Both the position numbers and the translations under genes were made by a program. A model generated the notes under the pieces. It was not told where the DNA came from, did not search any database, and worked only from the letters and a program-made list of their open reading frames with translations. Positions 23,228 to 34,278 of a stretch of 64,000 bases of DNA are shown in pieces. The DNA is from Zygnema cylindricum (lineage: Eukaryota > Streptophyta > Zygnematophyceae > Zygnematales > Zygnemataceae). The stretch spans positions 124,001 through 188,000 of the forward strand of contig JBBHKE010000070.1 of the NCBI GenBank assembly GCA_037447655.1, given 5' to 3'. The number at the start of each line of letters is the position of its first letter. Within the stretch, counting starts at the first letter, position 1.

Positions 23228-23861
23228 TGTTGAGATATTGTCGTTTCGCGGCATTTCACGAAGCGTCATACCAACATTTATTTGTTGGATGTCAAGTGTC
23301 ACGTCATCATACAAAATGAACAACATCGTTTCGTGGCGGTACTTTTGTTATCCGCAAACAAAATGTACTATTTTGTTTCACGTGACTTTTGTTTTCGTGC
23401 GCAGGTGTTTCATTTTGCGTGCAGGTGTGTTCGTGAAGCGACACGTGTAAAGTCAACTTTTGGAGTTAGTCGTTTCGAAGGAAGAAAGCGCGTGCCCCTT
23501 CCTTCGTGGAACTTTCATTGCAATGTGCGACAGTTAGCCAGGGACAGGGCTTGTCGCTATGCTAAGTCTTGCTTATCTTACCTTGTTGTCTGTTAGTACA
23601 GAGTAGCGAGTATATAGGCAATAGTGTATGTTGTAGAGTATCATTAATCAATCTATCTTAGATGATTAATCTTGGAGCAACAGATTATTTAAATAAGAGA
23701 GAGGTGAGAGAGAAGAGAGATGATGTACAAAGACTTCGGCCAAAAACACTTATAAATCTTTTTGGCTGAATATTCCTTTTGTCTTTTATGAGCTTCCGCT
23801 GTGTAATGATTTAAGATTTGTGAATTTATTTGAGTGAATGTCTTTTGCTTAAGATCTTTCA
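23228..23861 (+). repeat. 5' LTR of the copia element
   Basis: Begins TGTTGAGATATTGTCG and ends TTTCA, the usual TG...CA limits. The first ~280 bp match 28061-28340. The later part, with purine-rich GAGAGAGGTGAGAGAGAAG near 23697 and the stretch to 23861, has no counterpart at the 3' end because that LTR is truncated. Confidence 0.85.
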
Positions 23862-23863
23862 AT

Positions 23864-23875
23864 TGGTATCACAAC
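23864..23875 (+). other. Primer-binding site, initiator-Met tRNA type
   Basis: TGGTATCACAAC lies two bases after the LTR. Plant copia elements usually have TGGTATCAGAGC, complementary to the 3' end of initiator methionine tRNA; here two later bases differ. Confidence 0.75.
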
Positions 23876-23937
23876 TAGTGCTTTGGATTAGAGAGAGTGC
23901 GCATAGGGAGGAAGAAAAATCGAAATACTCCTCCCCC

Positions 23938-25130
23938 ATGTCGACTTCAAAGAGAGCAAGAGAATTCAATTTTTCGGGTTCTCAAATTGAGGAGACCCGG
24001 AATACGGAGAGAAAATTCCAGGATGTGTTTGATACACTTATGAGATATGTAGATTCTCGTTTTCAAACTCAACCGAGTGAGAGCAAACAAAACACTTCTT
24101 TTCTGGCTACCGATCCATTCTATGGAGGAGCTAATGGGAGTGAGAGGATTAGGAAGGGAAATGCGAAGATAGAAGAAGAAGAGTCCCATTACGGCGAAGG
24201 ATTGGAAAACGAAGAAAATTGTAATATGTCGGGGAAATCCGTGGCCTTTAATGGCACCAATTATGCCATTCGGAAGAAGTTCATTTCAGGCCAACTTATT
24301 GTCAAGAAGCTTTCGGAGGATTTTCAACAGAGAGGAGAAAATGCCAATCGAGATCAAGGCGCGTGCCCAATGGAGGGTAAAAGATATTGCGGCAACGACC
24401 AGTTTGATGAAAAAATGCACTTCTTCCGTGCTTGATCTTTTCCTCGCTCACGGCACGGCCCATGAGTGTTGGCAAGCACTTGAGGAGCATTATGAGAAAG
24501 GTGTTGAGAACAAGGGTCAATATATTTATACAGACTTTATGAATTTTAAAATAAAATCAAATGAATCGATGGACGATGGCCTGAAGCGCTTCAATATTAT
24601 ACTCGAGCAATTAATCAACAATGGCCGAGATATCTTTGATGCGAATAAGATAAGCGTTTTTCTTAATGCTTTAATGTAGAAGCTTTCGCAACTTAAAGCT
24701 ATTTTACAAGCGAAGGCGGATAAAACCTTCGGATTCACCGTCAATTTTATCAAAATGTCGAAGGGAACTCCAACGACTTTTTGAAGTGGAGGAGGAGTTA
24801 TTAACTCTACTACTTCTGAAACCTCGGATCTTAATTATGCGGTGGAAGAGGGGGTGGTAGAGGAGGTGGCCCGAGAGGTGGTGGTGGCGGCCGAGGCAAC
24901 AAGAAGAAGAAAGGTCGTCCACCGAAAGTCCCTTTGGATCTTTTGATGTGACATACTACCGATGTAACCGGCTTGGACATTTGTCTTCCTCTTGTCCGGA
25001 TAAGGACAAGCAATGTCATTTTTGCGATAAGTGGGGGCATACGAGCCCTCAATGTTATGCGAAGAGTGGAGATTCCGGAGGTGGAAGAGGAGGTAGAGGA
25101 GGTGATAGAGGCAGCCGAAGTGGCGACTGA
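23938..25130 (+). pseudogene. copia gag, frameshifted, with two zinc knuckles
   Basis: Starts at ATG 23938 (MSTSKRAREFNFSGSQIEE). The first frame stays open to 24435, but the conserved gag core continues in another frame (24250-24679), with GTAHECWQALEEHYEKG and FKIKSNESMDDGLKRFN typical of the UBN2-type gag of plant copia elements, then a stop at 24677. Further on (24948-25070) two CCHC knuckles follow each other: the first has lost its leading Cys (YYRCNRLGHLSSSC), the second is intact (CHFCDKWGHTSPQC). A Gly/Arg-rich tail follows. The capsid-like protein would package element RNA, but this copy cannot make it in one frame. Confidence 0.75.
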
Positions 25131-25235
25131 AATGGTGGCAGCGGTGGCGGCCGTGGTTACGGTAATGAAAATTACTTTGACTATGGTAATGAAACCGGTG
25201 ATGTTTTTTCGGTTCTTAACCTTACCCTTGATTCA

Positions 25236-27000
25236 GTGAGTACTGAAAGAAAGTTGGAGCAAGAGTGGATTATTGATACTGGGGCATCCCACCATGTTTG
25301 CACAAATGCCACCTTGTTTGATGACATGAGGGAACTTACGGTTCCAATGTTTATTACGGTTGCAAGCTGCCAAGTCATTTCGGTAGGAAGGGTTGGCACG
25401 TTTCGACTTGATCTCCTTTCATGGGATAATGATGGGAAAGAGAAATCGACGGAGTATCGTCTTCAAAATACACTTTTATTCCGGACGGTTCGGTCAATTT
25501 GCTAAGTGTTCCACAAATCCAACGATTGGTGGAAGCTTACTTTCAAGAGGTGATCAATCTATTGAGATTTGGAATGAGAAGGGGAATGTAATTGGAGAAG
25601 GGGTTGTAACGGATGCGAATCATAATCGGCTCTTATGGAGGAGGCCAAAAACTAAAGCTCCCACCGAGGGAATTTCACATCAAATTTTGGAGTTAAAAGG
25701 TGATCATAACTTATGAAATCATCGGATGTGTCACACATCCGAGGTAAGTTTGAAGAAGATGATTCGTCATTCATCTGTAAGGGGTTTGGAACTTGCATCC
25801 GGTGAGAAGGTGAACGGATGCGGAGGATGTAGCAAAGAGCGTCAAATTTCGGAAATCCCATCGGAATCAAAGACATCAAGCATCGAGCACAAAATCCTTC
25901 GGAGCTTGTTCACATCGATCTTTGTGGACATTGTAACTCGAGACAATTGGAGGTAATAAGTATTCTTTGGTAATTGTTGATGACTTCTCTAGGAATTCAT
26001 GTGTATATTTATTGAAAAAGAAATCGGATGCATTAGAAAAATTTAAAGAATGGCATGGAATGGCCGAAAGGCAAATTGATAAAAGCTTAAATCCATTCAA
26101 TCAGATAATGGAGGGGAGTTTGTTGTTTTTCCGGGGTATTGTAATGAGTGGGGGATAAGGCATCAATTCACGGCGCCTTATTATTCGGAGTCAAATGGAG
26201 TGGCCGAGAAGAAGAATCGTACCTTACAAGAAATGGTCCGTGCGATGGTTCATAGCTCCCGACGAGAGATGTTTTTGTGGGGAGATGCGATTCTTACGGC
26301 AAATTACATTTGTAATCGAAGACTCACTTCGGTTTCCTGGAATAAAACACCGGAGTAGTAGTAGTAGAAAGCCAACAATTCATCATTTGAGAATTTGGGG
26401 AGGTCATGCTACAGTTTATGTGGAATAAATTAAGAGGAACGGGGAATTTGCACCTGGGTGTTGGCCGAGAATTTTTATTGGTTATAGTGCGAAGGGGAAT
26501 TTGTACCGAGTGTATGATCTGGCTCGTCACACTGTGGAGGAATCTCGGAATGTGGATTTTTATGAGGATCTCAAATCCTCTATGAATTTCGTTGGGAAAT
26601 TTAAGGAAAATTTGGATTTTTATGAGGAGAGTGAAATTGAGAGTTTTCCGTACTTTGGGGATTCAAAATCCGATGAGGAACCGAATGTGAAAACTCAGAA
26701 AAAGAAATTGGGGAAAACGGTTGAAATTGAGTTTGAAAGAAAGAGTAATCGATCTTGGATTCGCGAGTGCCTTCGAACATTCGGAAATCTCATAGCTCTA
26801 AAACGAGTTCTAAATCGAGTGAGAAGGGAATTGAAATAGAATGCGAGGAAAAGAAAAATGAAAAGGAGGAAGAGCAAGTTTTTAGGAGGAGATCTCGGAG
26901 TACAAAGGGGAATAAACCGGAGAAACTCACTTACGATCGAAAAGGGGAAAATGCATCAAATTCCGCGTTATTTTCTTTCCGATGCTAAAGAGACGGATTT
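25236..27000 (+). pseudogene. copia protease and integrase region, broken
   Basis: Protease is recognised from EWIIDTGASHHVC at about 25264-25302, with the Asp-Thr-Gly active site kept. The GAG-pre-integrase area is partly readable (ELASGEKVNGCGGCSKERQ). Integrase core pieces follow: VIVDDFSRNSCVYLLKKKSD, then an in-frame stop, then FTAPYYSESNGVAEKKNRTL, the conserved segment around the catalytic Glu in a third frame. At least three frame changes separate these pieces. The acidic/basic linker between integrase and RT runs to about 27000. Confidence 0.75.
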
Positions 27001-27049
27001 TCTTTTATAGCAATCACTTACGGAAAATATGACCGACGATCCTCAATCT

Positions 27050-28026
27050 TAAGTCGAGGCTTGGAGGTCGGCCGATTGGGAGAGTAAGTAGAAACCGGCC
27101 TGGGAGAAAGAATTTAAGTCGGTGGTTGATAATCGACCTTTTGAGGAAGTGAAATTACCGGAGGGGAAAAAGGTGATTGATGCAAAGTAGGTATTTAAGA
27201 CCAAGACGTGTGCTTCGGGGGAAATTATTAAGTACAAAGCAAGACTTGTTTCTAAGGGATTCCAACAACGTCAGGAAATCAATTTTAAAGAGACTTACAC
27301 TCCAGCGGTGAAGGTCGACTCACTACGGATAATTATTGCACTTGCAGCAATGGGGAAGAAGCACGTCTATCAAATGGACGTGGAAAATGCGTTTTTAAAT
27401 GGTGAGTTGGAGGAAAAGGTATACATGATGGTACTGGAAAGTGTGTCTCCTTTGCAGGAAGGAAATGTATGGCGTTTGCGAAAGTCATTATATGGTTTGA
27501 AACAGGCACCGCGCACGTGGTATTTGAGACTTCATCAAGTACTATTGAAATTCAAAATTGTACGGACTACGTCTGATTCTGGAGTTTACGTGAAAGGTGA
27601 AAGAGTTGACCAAATCATCTTTTCTGTTTATGTGGATGATTTCTTGATGGCATGCGACAAGTCGGAGCGCATTAATGAGTTGAAATGTTATCTTGGATAA
27701 CATTTCAAAGTGACAGATCTTAAAGAGGTACGCTATATTCTAGGCATGAAGTGATACGCGACAAAGAGTGGAACATTAAATTGAGTGAAGCTCAATATTG
27801 TCAGGAGATTTTGGAGAGATTTGATATGAATGACGCAAAATCGCTTTCTACGTTGTTGGATGCAAATCTACATAAAATCCAATGGCATTTTGTAAGAGAT
27901 TTGGTTACGGCGAACGAGATTGTATTTTTGTACGTACCGACAAAAGAGAAGGCGACATATTTGCTGACAAAAGATGCCACACATGATATATTTGAGAGGG
28001 GGCAACTGAAACATGGATTATGTTGA
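27050..28026 (+). pseudogene. copia reverse transcriptase with RNase H mostly deleted
   Basis: RT begins near 27100 with a stop inside the conserved WVFK segment (27188). From 27308 to 27700 it is open and keeps QMDVENAFLNGELEE, KSLYGLKQAPRTWY and the catalytic YVDDFLMACD. A stop at 27698 and a frame change follow. The C-terminal part jumps from NDAKSLSTLLDANLHKI directly to FVRDLV...YVPTKEKATYLLTKD, omitting the roughly 150 residues that normally contain the SSK.Q and CDN motifs of RNase H. This is an internal deletion rather than decay. Confidence 0.8.
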
Positions 28027-28045
28027 AGAGTTTTGGCGATTCCGA

Positions 28046-28060
28046 AAATAAGAGGGGGAT
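28046..28060 (+). other. Polypurine tract
   Basis: AAATAAGAGGGGGAT directly precedes the 3' LTR start TGTTGGGA, where plus-strand DNA synthesis is primed in LTR retrotransposons. Confidence 0.8.
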
Positions 28061-28340
28061 TGTTGGGATATTGTCGTTTCGCGACATTTTTTAAAGCGGC
28101 ATACCAATATTTATTTGTTAGACGTGAAGTGTCACTTCATCATAAAAAACCTACGACATCGTTTTGTGGCGGTACTTTTGTTATCCGCGAACAAAATGTA
28201 CTATTTCGTTTCGCGTGACTTTTGTTTTCGTGCGCAAGTATTTCATTTTGCGTGTAGGTGTGTTCGTGAAGCGACACGTGTAAAGTCAACTTTTAGAGTT
28301 AGTCGTTTTGAAGGAAAAAAGCGCGTGCGCCTTGTTGTTA
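28061..28340 (+). repeat. 3' LTR of the copia element, truncated
   Basis: Matches the first ~280 bp of the 5' LTR, including the ACTTTTGTTATCCGC word, GTGACTTTTGTTTTCGTGCG and AAGCGACACGTGTAAAGTC. Similarity stops after GCGCGTGCGCC. The missing ~350 bp includes the poly(A)/R-U5 portion. Differences between the two LTRs (roughly one in ten bases by eye) show an old insertion. Confidence 0.85.
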
Positions 28341-28880
28341 TACAACCACCGTTCGAGGAGGAGGACCAGTTGTAGTAGTGGAAGTAGACATAGAAAACAA
28401 CAGAAGCTATCAAGTACCTACTCAACAGCCAACTTTGAGCTTACACAAAATATGAATCAATAAGCTAATATGCCTCAAATTTCTCACAATGATACAAAAC
28501 AGAGTAAACTGACAATTTTTAAAATTGCAGCCCAAATGACCATGTAAACCATAAGATATGATGTCTGGAAGTTTCCCAAACACTGCCCTTAGAAAATTAT
28601 ATTCCCAAAACAGGATACTACAAAATTGGCTAAGTCCTAAACTATATACTCATAGTGAGTATCTACTAGTCACACTAATTCGGGTAACCGTACTACAAGA
28701 CTATCTTGACTTACGACAAAGTATCCAGCCTGTATTTTTATATACCTTATGTACCCCCAAAACCTAATTATTACTTTCAAATACCTAATCAATGAAACAC
28801 AAATTTTTATTACACTAAACTACAAAACAATGTTTTCCAAATATTTTCAGATAGCGAACCATACATAAAACGTTCGAGGT
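28341..28880. other. Intergenic, no gene recognised
   Basis: AT-rich spacer between the two copia elements. It shows slight similarity to 750-830 (CTAAGTCCTAAACT and neighbouring words), suggesting another LTR relic. Confidence 0.35.
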
Positions 28881-29363
28881 GTTTAGTCAGCTATAGTCGT
28901 TAAAGTACAACTGATTGTGGTAGTGTAGTACGAAACACCTGAGTGCTTCGTCACTTGTGGTCCCACGTGAATCACGCTTGTGGTCCCAGGTGAATCGCGT
29001 TCGTTGGCGCAAATGTAATCAAGAGAGGAGGCGGAGGCAAGCTGTCCACCTTTTAAATTTGTACTAAGTTCAGACCTAGAAAATACCATATAAAAATAAT
29101 AATTTCAACATCTAATCGTTTCCTGCGTGACGCGTGTAACTGAATGTCGGCGCCACTCTGTAAAACCTGCATACGTTTTTCTTGCGGACGCGGGTCCCAG
29201 TAAAAGTACAATACACTCTATTGTACTTTTGCTACTGTAACACCAATTAAGGTAAGTACTGCAGCAGATAACTTATAAAATATTCTAAGTTATTTTAGTC
29301 TCCTCTCACAGCCCTATCCTAAGATTTTCAATTTTCAAGACTCCCCTAAATCTTTAGTCTCAG

Positions 29364-29759
29364 TTACTCACTTAGTCCAATAACCTCTCTGCAAAATTGT
29401 AACTTATGAGCAAGAAGGGCTTTTGTTAACATGTCAGCCACCATCTTCTGGTCCGGTAAATAACACAATTTAATGACTTTAGCAAGTATTTTTTCTTTAA
29501 CAAAGTGAAGTCTAACATCCATGTGTTTGCTCATAAAGTGATGGCTTGGGTTAGAGGCAATTGCAATGGCTGCCTGGTTGTCACACCAAATAGCCTGAGG
29601 ACCTGTTTGCATATACCCAAGTTCTTGTAAAATGGATTTGACCGGTAGGAGCTTTTTGAGGGCGGAAGCTGCTGCCATATATTTTGACTCCATTTTGGAT
29701 TGAGCTGTAACCTTCTGTAATTTGCTTCTCCAACAACAAGTTCGATCTTTAATCTTCAA
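29364..29759 (-). pseudogene. copia RNase H domain
   Basis: Open for 131 codons. Contains CCWRSKLQKVTAQSKMESKY, IWCDNQAAIAIASNPSHH and KHMDVRLHFVKEKI, then MVADMLTKAL, the standard C-terminal copia RNase H motifs that degrade RNA in the RNA-DNA hybrid. The upstream frame is interrupted between 29759 and 29786. Confidence 0.75.
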
Positions 29760-29785
29760 AACAAAGCCGGTTGTAGATTTCCGGC

Positions 29786-30890
29786 CTAGTATGTCTCCAT
29801 AGCTAGCATCGCTCCACGTCTGATTTTCACCTCTCCTCCTCCGAGTACAAGCTTAAGATTTTGAGGACCTGTAAGATATCTCAGCACCCATTTTGCTGCT
29901 TCCCAGTCTGTCTTTTTAGGATTCTGCAGACTTCTACTTAAGACTCCCACAGCTGCTGCAATGTCAGATCTCGTACAATTCATAAAATATATAAGACTTC
30001 CAAATACCAGTCTATATGGCTTTGAAGCCATAAACTCTTCCTCCCTTGTCTCTAGAGTCTCACAAACCATTATGCCTGGGTCTAAATCAATTCCTTCCAA
30101 TTTCTGCCTAAATTCCATGGGAGTTACTGATCCCTTTACATCTTTCATTTCAAATTTTTCCAGCATGTTACCTATTGCTTCTTTCTGTGTCAACATTATC
30201 AATCTTTTGTTTTTGTCTCTTTGTACTTGTATTCCTAAGATATACTTTGTCTCTCCGAGGTCTTCATCTCGAACCTAAACCTTAAAGGCGCTTTAATTTG
30301 GTTTATTTCATCCATTGACTTGTTTATTAATAGTAAGTCATCCACATTTACAGCAATGCATAGTTCCGTATCCTCCCCTTGTAAGACATATGCACAATGA
30401 TTTGAGCTAATTCTCTTAAAACCAAGCCCAATCAAAAACTCATCTAACTTCAAATTCCACTTACGCAGGGCTTGTTTCAGCCCATACAAATATTTCATTA
30501 ATTTACACACTAATTCTTCCTTTCCCTTTTCAACATACATTTGTGGTTGCTTCATATATATGGTTCTTCTTATTCTCCATGCTAAAAGGCTGTTTTAATA
30601 TCCATTTGATGTATTTCTATATTCTCTATAGCCGCTAGACTTAGCAAAATTTTGACAATGAGAAATCTGACAATTCGGGAGAATGTTTCTTCAAAGTCAA
30701 TACCTTGTTTTTTATTATACCCTTTGGCTACTAGTCTGGCCTTATACCTTTCAACGGTGTTGTCGGCGTTCAGCTTCATCTTGAATACCCATTTGTTGCC
30801 GATGGCTATTTTTCCCGGAGGAAGATCCACCAGCTCCCATGTCTGTGCCTCCATAATAGACTTCATTTCATCGTTTGGAGCCTCGATCCA
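29786..30890 (-). pseudogene. copia reverse transcriptase, three fragments
   Basis: Fragment 1 (30866-30582) has WELVDLPPGKIAIGNKWVFK, KARLVAKGYNKKQGIDFEET and IHQMDIKTAF. Fragment 2 (30555-30235) has KYLYGLKQALRKW and VNVDDLLL, where the usual YVDD has become NVDD: both catalytic aspartates are kept, the tyrosine is lost. Fragment 3 (30202-29786) carries the connection to RNase H (YFMNCTRSDIAAAVGVLSR). Two breaks separate the fragments. Confidence 0.75.
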
Positions 30891-31418
30891 CTGATTTCTC
30901 TGAGGTGACGAGAAGGCCTCCTGGATCGTTAGAGGCTCCTTTGTAGCTGCAGAAAAAGCAAAGTGAGAGCTTGCTTATAGACGGCTGCTATATCTCTTTC
31001 CCCCCGGAAATTTTGAGGCTGAAATCGTCGGCAACCTCCGATTTTTCTGCTTTGCTTAACCGTAGCCTGATTTGGTACTAAAAGTGTAGCAGTTCCTTCC
31101 GCCTGAGTTGTAACTTGGGGTGAAGCATCCCCCGAAGGCAGTAGAGGAACAAAAAGAAGAGATGTCCCATTTGCCGGTGGAATGTAGACTCGCTGTGTAT
31201 GGTGAAAAATAACATATTTATGTTTTTCCTTTTCCTGTTGATCTGGCACTTGAAATAAGTCAACCGAATCCTGTTCATCCTTAATCTGGATATTCCCAGA
31301 GATAATCACTTTCTGTTTCTCAAGCACAAAAACTCTATACCCTTTTGCATTATCGTCATACCCCATAAAAATCCCAGGTAAGCCTTAGCCTCCATTTTCC
31401 ATCTATCCTGTGAAGTGT

Positions 31419-32197
31419 CTAAAATAAAGCACTTGCTACCAAATATCTTAAGTGACTAACATCAGGTTTTTCTCCTGTCCAAAGCTCATAAGGTGTAGTG
31501 CTAACAGATCTTGAAGTAATTATGTTCTTAATATGAACAGCACAGTTAAGTGCTTCATCCAAGAATTTCAAATCTAGCCCTTTATCTGCAAGCATGGACC
31601 GAGCACTTTCTGTCACTGTCCTATTTAGTCTTTCAGTTCCAGTGTATATGGAACTGTAAGATTGTGACTGATACCTTTTTGAATGAGAAATTCTTCGAAT
31701 TCCTTCGATGTGTATTCTCCCCCATTGTTTGATCTTAGCGCCAAGATCGGAATCCCATGAAGCTTTTCCGCCCACGCTTTGTAGTGCTTGAAGTGAGTAA
31801 CCACTTCACTTTTATGTTGCATGAAGTAAACTCTGGTATACCTCGAGTAGTCATCTGTAAATTTAACCATATAGTGGACGCCTCTAGCAGAAGCCACTTG
31901 TGAAGGACCGAGAACATCAAAATGTATTAGTTGTGGAACTCTTTTCTTTCTGTGGTCTGTTTCCTGTGGAAATGGCAATCTTTGGATCTTGCCAAGTGAG
32001 CAACCATCACATGATTTTATACGATGAGAGGTGAGAGTAACTCCATCAACTTTTCCCGAATTCACCATTTTCTTTAGACTATCATAATTCATGTGTCCTA
32101 ATTTTTTATGCCACAACTCATTATCACATTGGACACAGAGGTTTAAATATCTATCGTACCCCATATCTTTAGCATTGGTTTTAAACTTATAGGGCAA
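31419..32197 (-). pseudogene. copia integrase with a lost catalytic aspartate
   Basis: The open part 32197-31625 starts in the zinc-binding GAG-pre-integrase segment (WHKKLGHMNYDSLKKM, SCDGCSLGKIQRLPF) and runs into the core (LIHFDVLGPSQVAS, FTDDYSRYTRVYF). The second catalytic position reads LRSNNGGEY instead of the usual LRSDNGGEY. The segment holding the catalytic glutamate is scrambled (NLTVPYTLELKD then a frame change into RTVTESARSM). The integrase is therefore inactive on two counts. C-terminal parts continue to about 30930. Confidence 0.75.
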
Positions 32198-32449
32198 AGC
32201 TAACGGCTACATGCAGATTGACAGACGACCGGTACCAGGATAAAATCTTGGGTCTGTCAATCTCGTTTTTGGTAAATCTACCAAAGCTTCTTGTTGTCTC
32301 TCTAGAAGGCCTTGGCCGCCATGGCTCTAGCTCCCTATCCAGTCTTCAGTGGCTACAACAAGTGTGGGGGCTTGGAGAAGGGAGTTAGAGGCAGACTGCC
32401 TCTGCTCTTTTATATCATAATACAGACCTAGAAAATACTTACATTTCAC

Positions 32450-32929
32450 AAAAATGAAGGTCGTCGAATTCATCTAGTAAAACAAACATGAAGTCTTTGT
32501 TGGTAAATTTCGGGAAAGATAAAGATGACGCTAACAAAACACCGCGTTATGATTGCAAATGTCGCTAGGAGTCTAAGATTTTGGGATATTATTTATTGCA
32601 CAAGAGGTTTCCGAACAGCACATCACCAACTACACAAGTTACAACACAAAGGGCTTGTATAGTATAACCTTAAGGTGTTAAACCCTTTGTTAATGAAACC
32701 ACACAAAAAACACATATGGAGAGGGAGATGTTAAGTCAAACTTTGTGGAACAAAGTTTCATACATAGATTGTTTATATATAGGACGGTCTTACGTCTCTG
32801 CTTTGTGAAATGATAAAGGCAGAGGTAACTTGGTCGTCAAGACCCACATTATGTGTGTGATATTTGGTCAGAAGAAATGAAAAACTTTAACCCTTCTTTA
32901 ATACTGTAGTCTTTAAATGAATTTCTGTT
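32450..32929. repeat. Dispersed repeat, second copy of 15930-16400
   Basis: See 15930-16400 for shared landmarks. The copia element abuts its left side. Confidence 0.6.
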
Positions 32930-34278
32930 TTTTTTACCCTTATTGTACCTCTTTGTTTTTTACATCGCAAGTTTCGCAATAAAACTATTATTAACTCTTT
33001 TTGTTATAGATTTTATTACTCATTACGCACGCTTTTATTGGTCAATCATCAATATTGCAATATTGATTGCTAGATTGTTATGGGTTGACGCATTGGTCAA
33101 CATTCAACAATTGTTTCAACAACTGTTTCAATATCGGCAAACCATGAAGACATGAAGCCTCAATATACCAAAAAATGATTTTTATTTTTTTATCGATCTA
33201 TAATACGACAAAAAATGTCACGCGTCCCGATGATTCGGGCTTTTGCAAGTGGCGCACTGTTGACAAATGTATCGTTTGGAATGGTGTTGACTTTTTTAAC
33301 ATTTCAAAACCATGTGAATTTAGCAAATTCAATCGAAGGAACGCACCTGGCAAGTGCGAAAAAGTAGCGATTGTCCTTAGGAGGAAAAGGCCAAAAATAT
33401 TGAAGGTGCCGTGTTTTGCAGTTACCGGAAATGTTTGTCAAGAAAAACAAAAAAGTCAACTGAAAAATCGAATGGAAATCAAATCAGTGTACTGTTTTGT
33501 CTTCATGTTACGTTCCAAATCACATTGTGTATCGTTGTTAGCTGTAATACACAATTTTCGGTACTTACGTCAGCTTTTGTGACACGTGTCCACTTTATAT
33601 ATACTGCCATTCGGAGGGTTGAGATATTATCACTCTATCTCAGCCGTCAGATCGTTAATCTGACACGTATGCACGGAGGAAATCTGATTTATGTTGGTAA
33701 AACACTAAATAGTAGCCTTAGTACGATATACCGTGTAAATAATACAGTATTATAGATATGTACGAAAACCTTGTTTAGTATCTTGAAATTCCATTGTATT
33801 TAATGTCCATCGCACAGGTTAAAGTCAAAAAAAAACAAAAAGACAAAAAAAGTTTGTCTGATTCCCACCAGAAATCTTGAATGGCTGGAATATCTGAAAC
33901 ACTATCGACCGTACAGATAAACGGATTTTCGAGTCGATCGAGAGCGAACGTGACCGCAAAACCAGGACCAAAACGACAAAAAGGAGGACGTAAACGCCAA
34001 AAACTGGGAAATAATGGATTTGACTTGTACGGAAGTTGAGGGTTATTTTTTGTCGAATATCCGCAAAAAAATTTCTCGAAGCTCGCAACTTGCGAACTAG
34101 TAGGGACGCTGTAAAAAAAAGTACATATGTACGGAGAATCAAATCGCAGAATTTGTTAAAGGACCACAAATTCTTCGCCGACAAACAGATAATATCGACG
34201 CCGTACAGTCCCACAGTGATTTTACTGCCGATTCTTTTTTTGTCTTTCCTCCCGAACTTTCCTAGCATTTTCGGCTAA
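32930..34278. repeat. Dispersed repeat, copy 2 of 18190-19800
   Basis: Collinear with 18190-19790. It ends at TTTTCGGCTAA, where a TAA-flanked element has inserted; the other copy continues through CGGCTAAACCCTAAAAGCTTCACATC at 19783-19803. Confidence 0.7.

Larger units (their letters stand above)
23228..28340 (+). mobile_element. Ty1/copia LTR retrotransposon, degenerate, 3' LTR truncated
   Basis: The 5' LTR (23228-23861) and the start of the 3' LTR (28061 to about 28340) match at high identity. Between them lie a primer-binding site, gag, zinc knuckles, protease, integrase, reverse transcriptase and a fragment of RNase H in the order protease-integrase-RT, diagnostic of Ty1/copia. Stops and frameshifts are scattered through every domain and most of RNase H is missing, so it cannot be autonomous. 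Short open pieces remain. It inserted into dispersed-repeat copy 2. With the 3' LTR cut, the target duplication cannot be tested. Confidence 0.9.
28890..32440 (-). mobile_element. Ty1/copia element, minus strand, lacking gag and protease
   Basis: On the minus strand the order is leader, integrase, reverse transcriptase, RNase H, polypurine tract, LTR. TATTTTCTAGGTCTG occurs near both outer ends (reverse complement of 29074-29088 and 32424-32438), with similar GGCAGNNTGCCTC words after it, as expected for shared R/U5 sequence of two LTRs. The 5' LTR is then truncated on its outer side. The region upstream of integrase (32200-32330) contains no gag or protease, so about 2 kb was lost internally. 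It sits inside the dispersed repeat that pairs 32450-32900 with 15930-16400. Confidence 0.8.

Noticed and set aside
24704-25052. Minus-strand ORFs rich in Pro/Ser
   Set aside because: Antisense shadows of the Gly/Arg-rich gag tail of the copia element.
23228-32440. The two copia regions as one nested element
   Set aside because: They lie on opposite strands, each has its own RT and its own LTR remnants, and about 550 bp of other sequence lies between.
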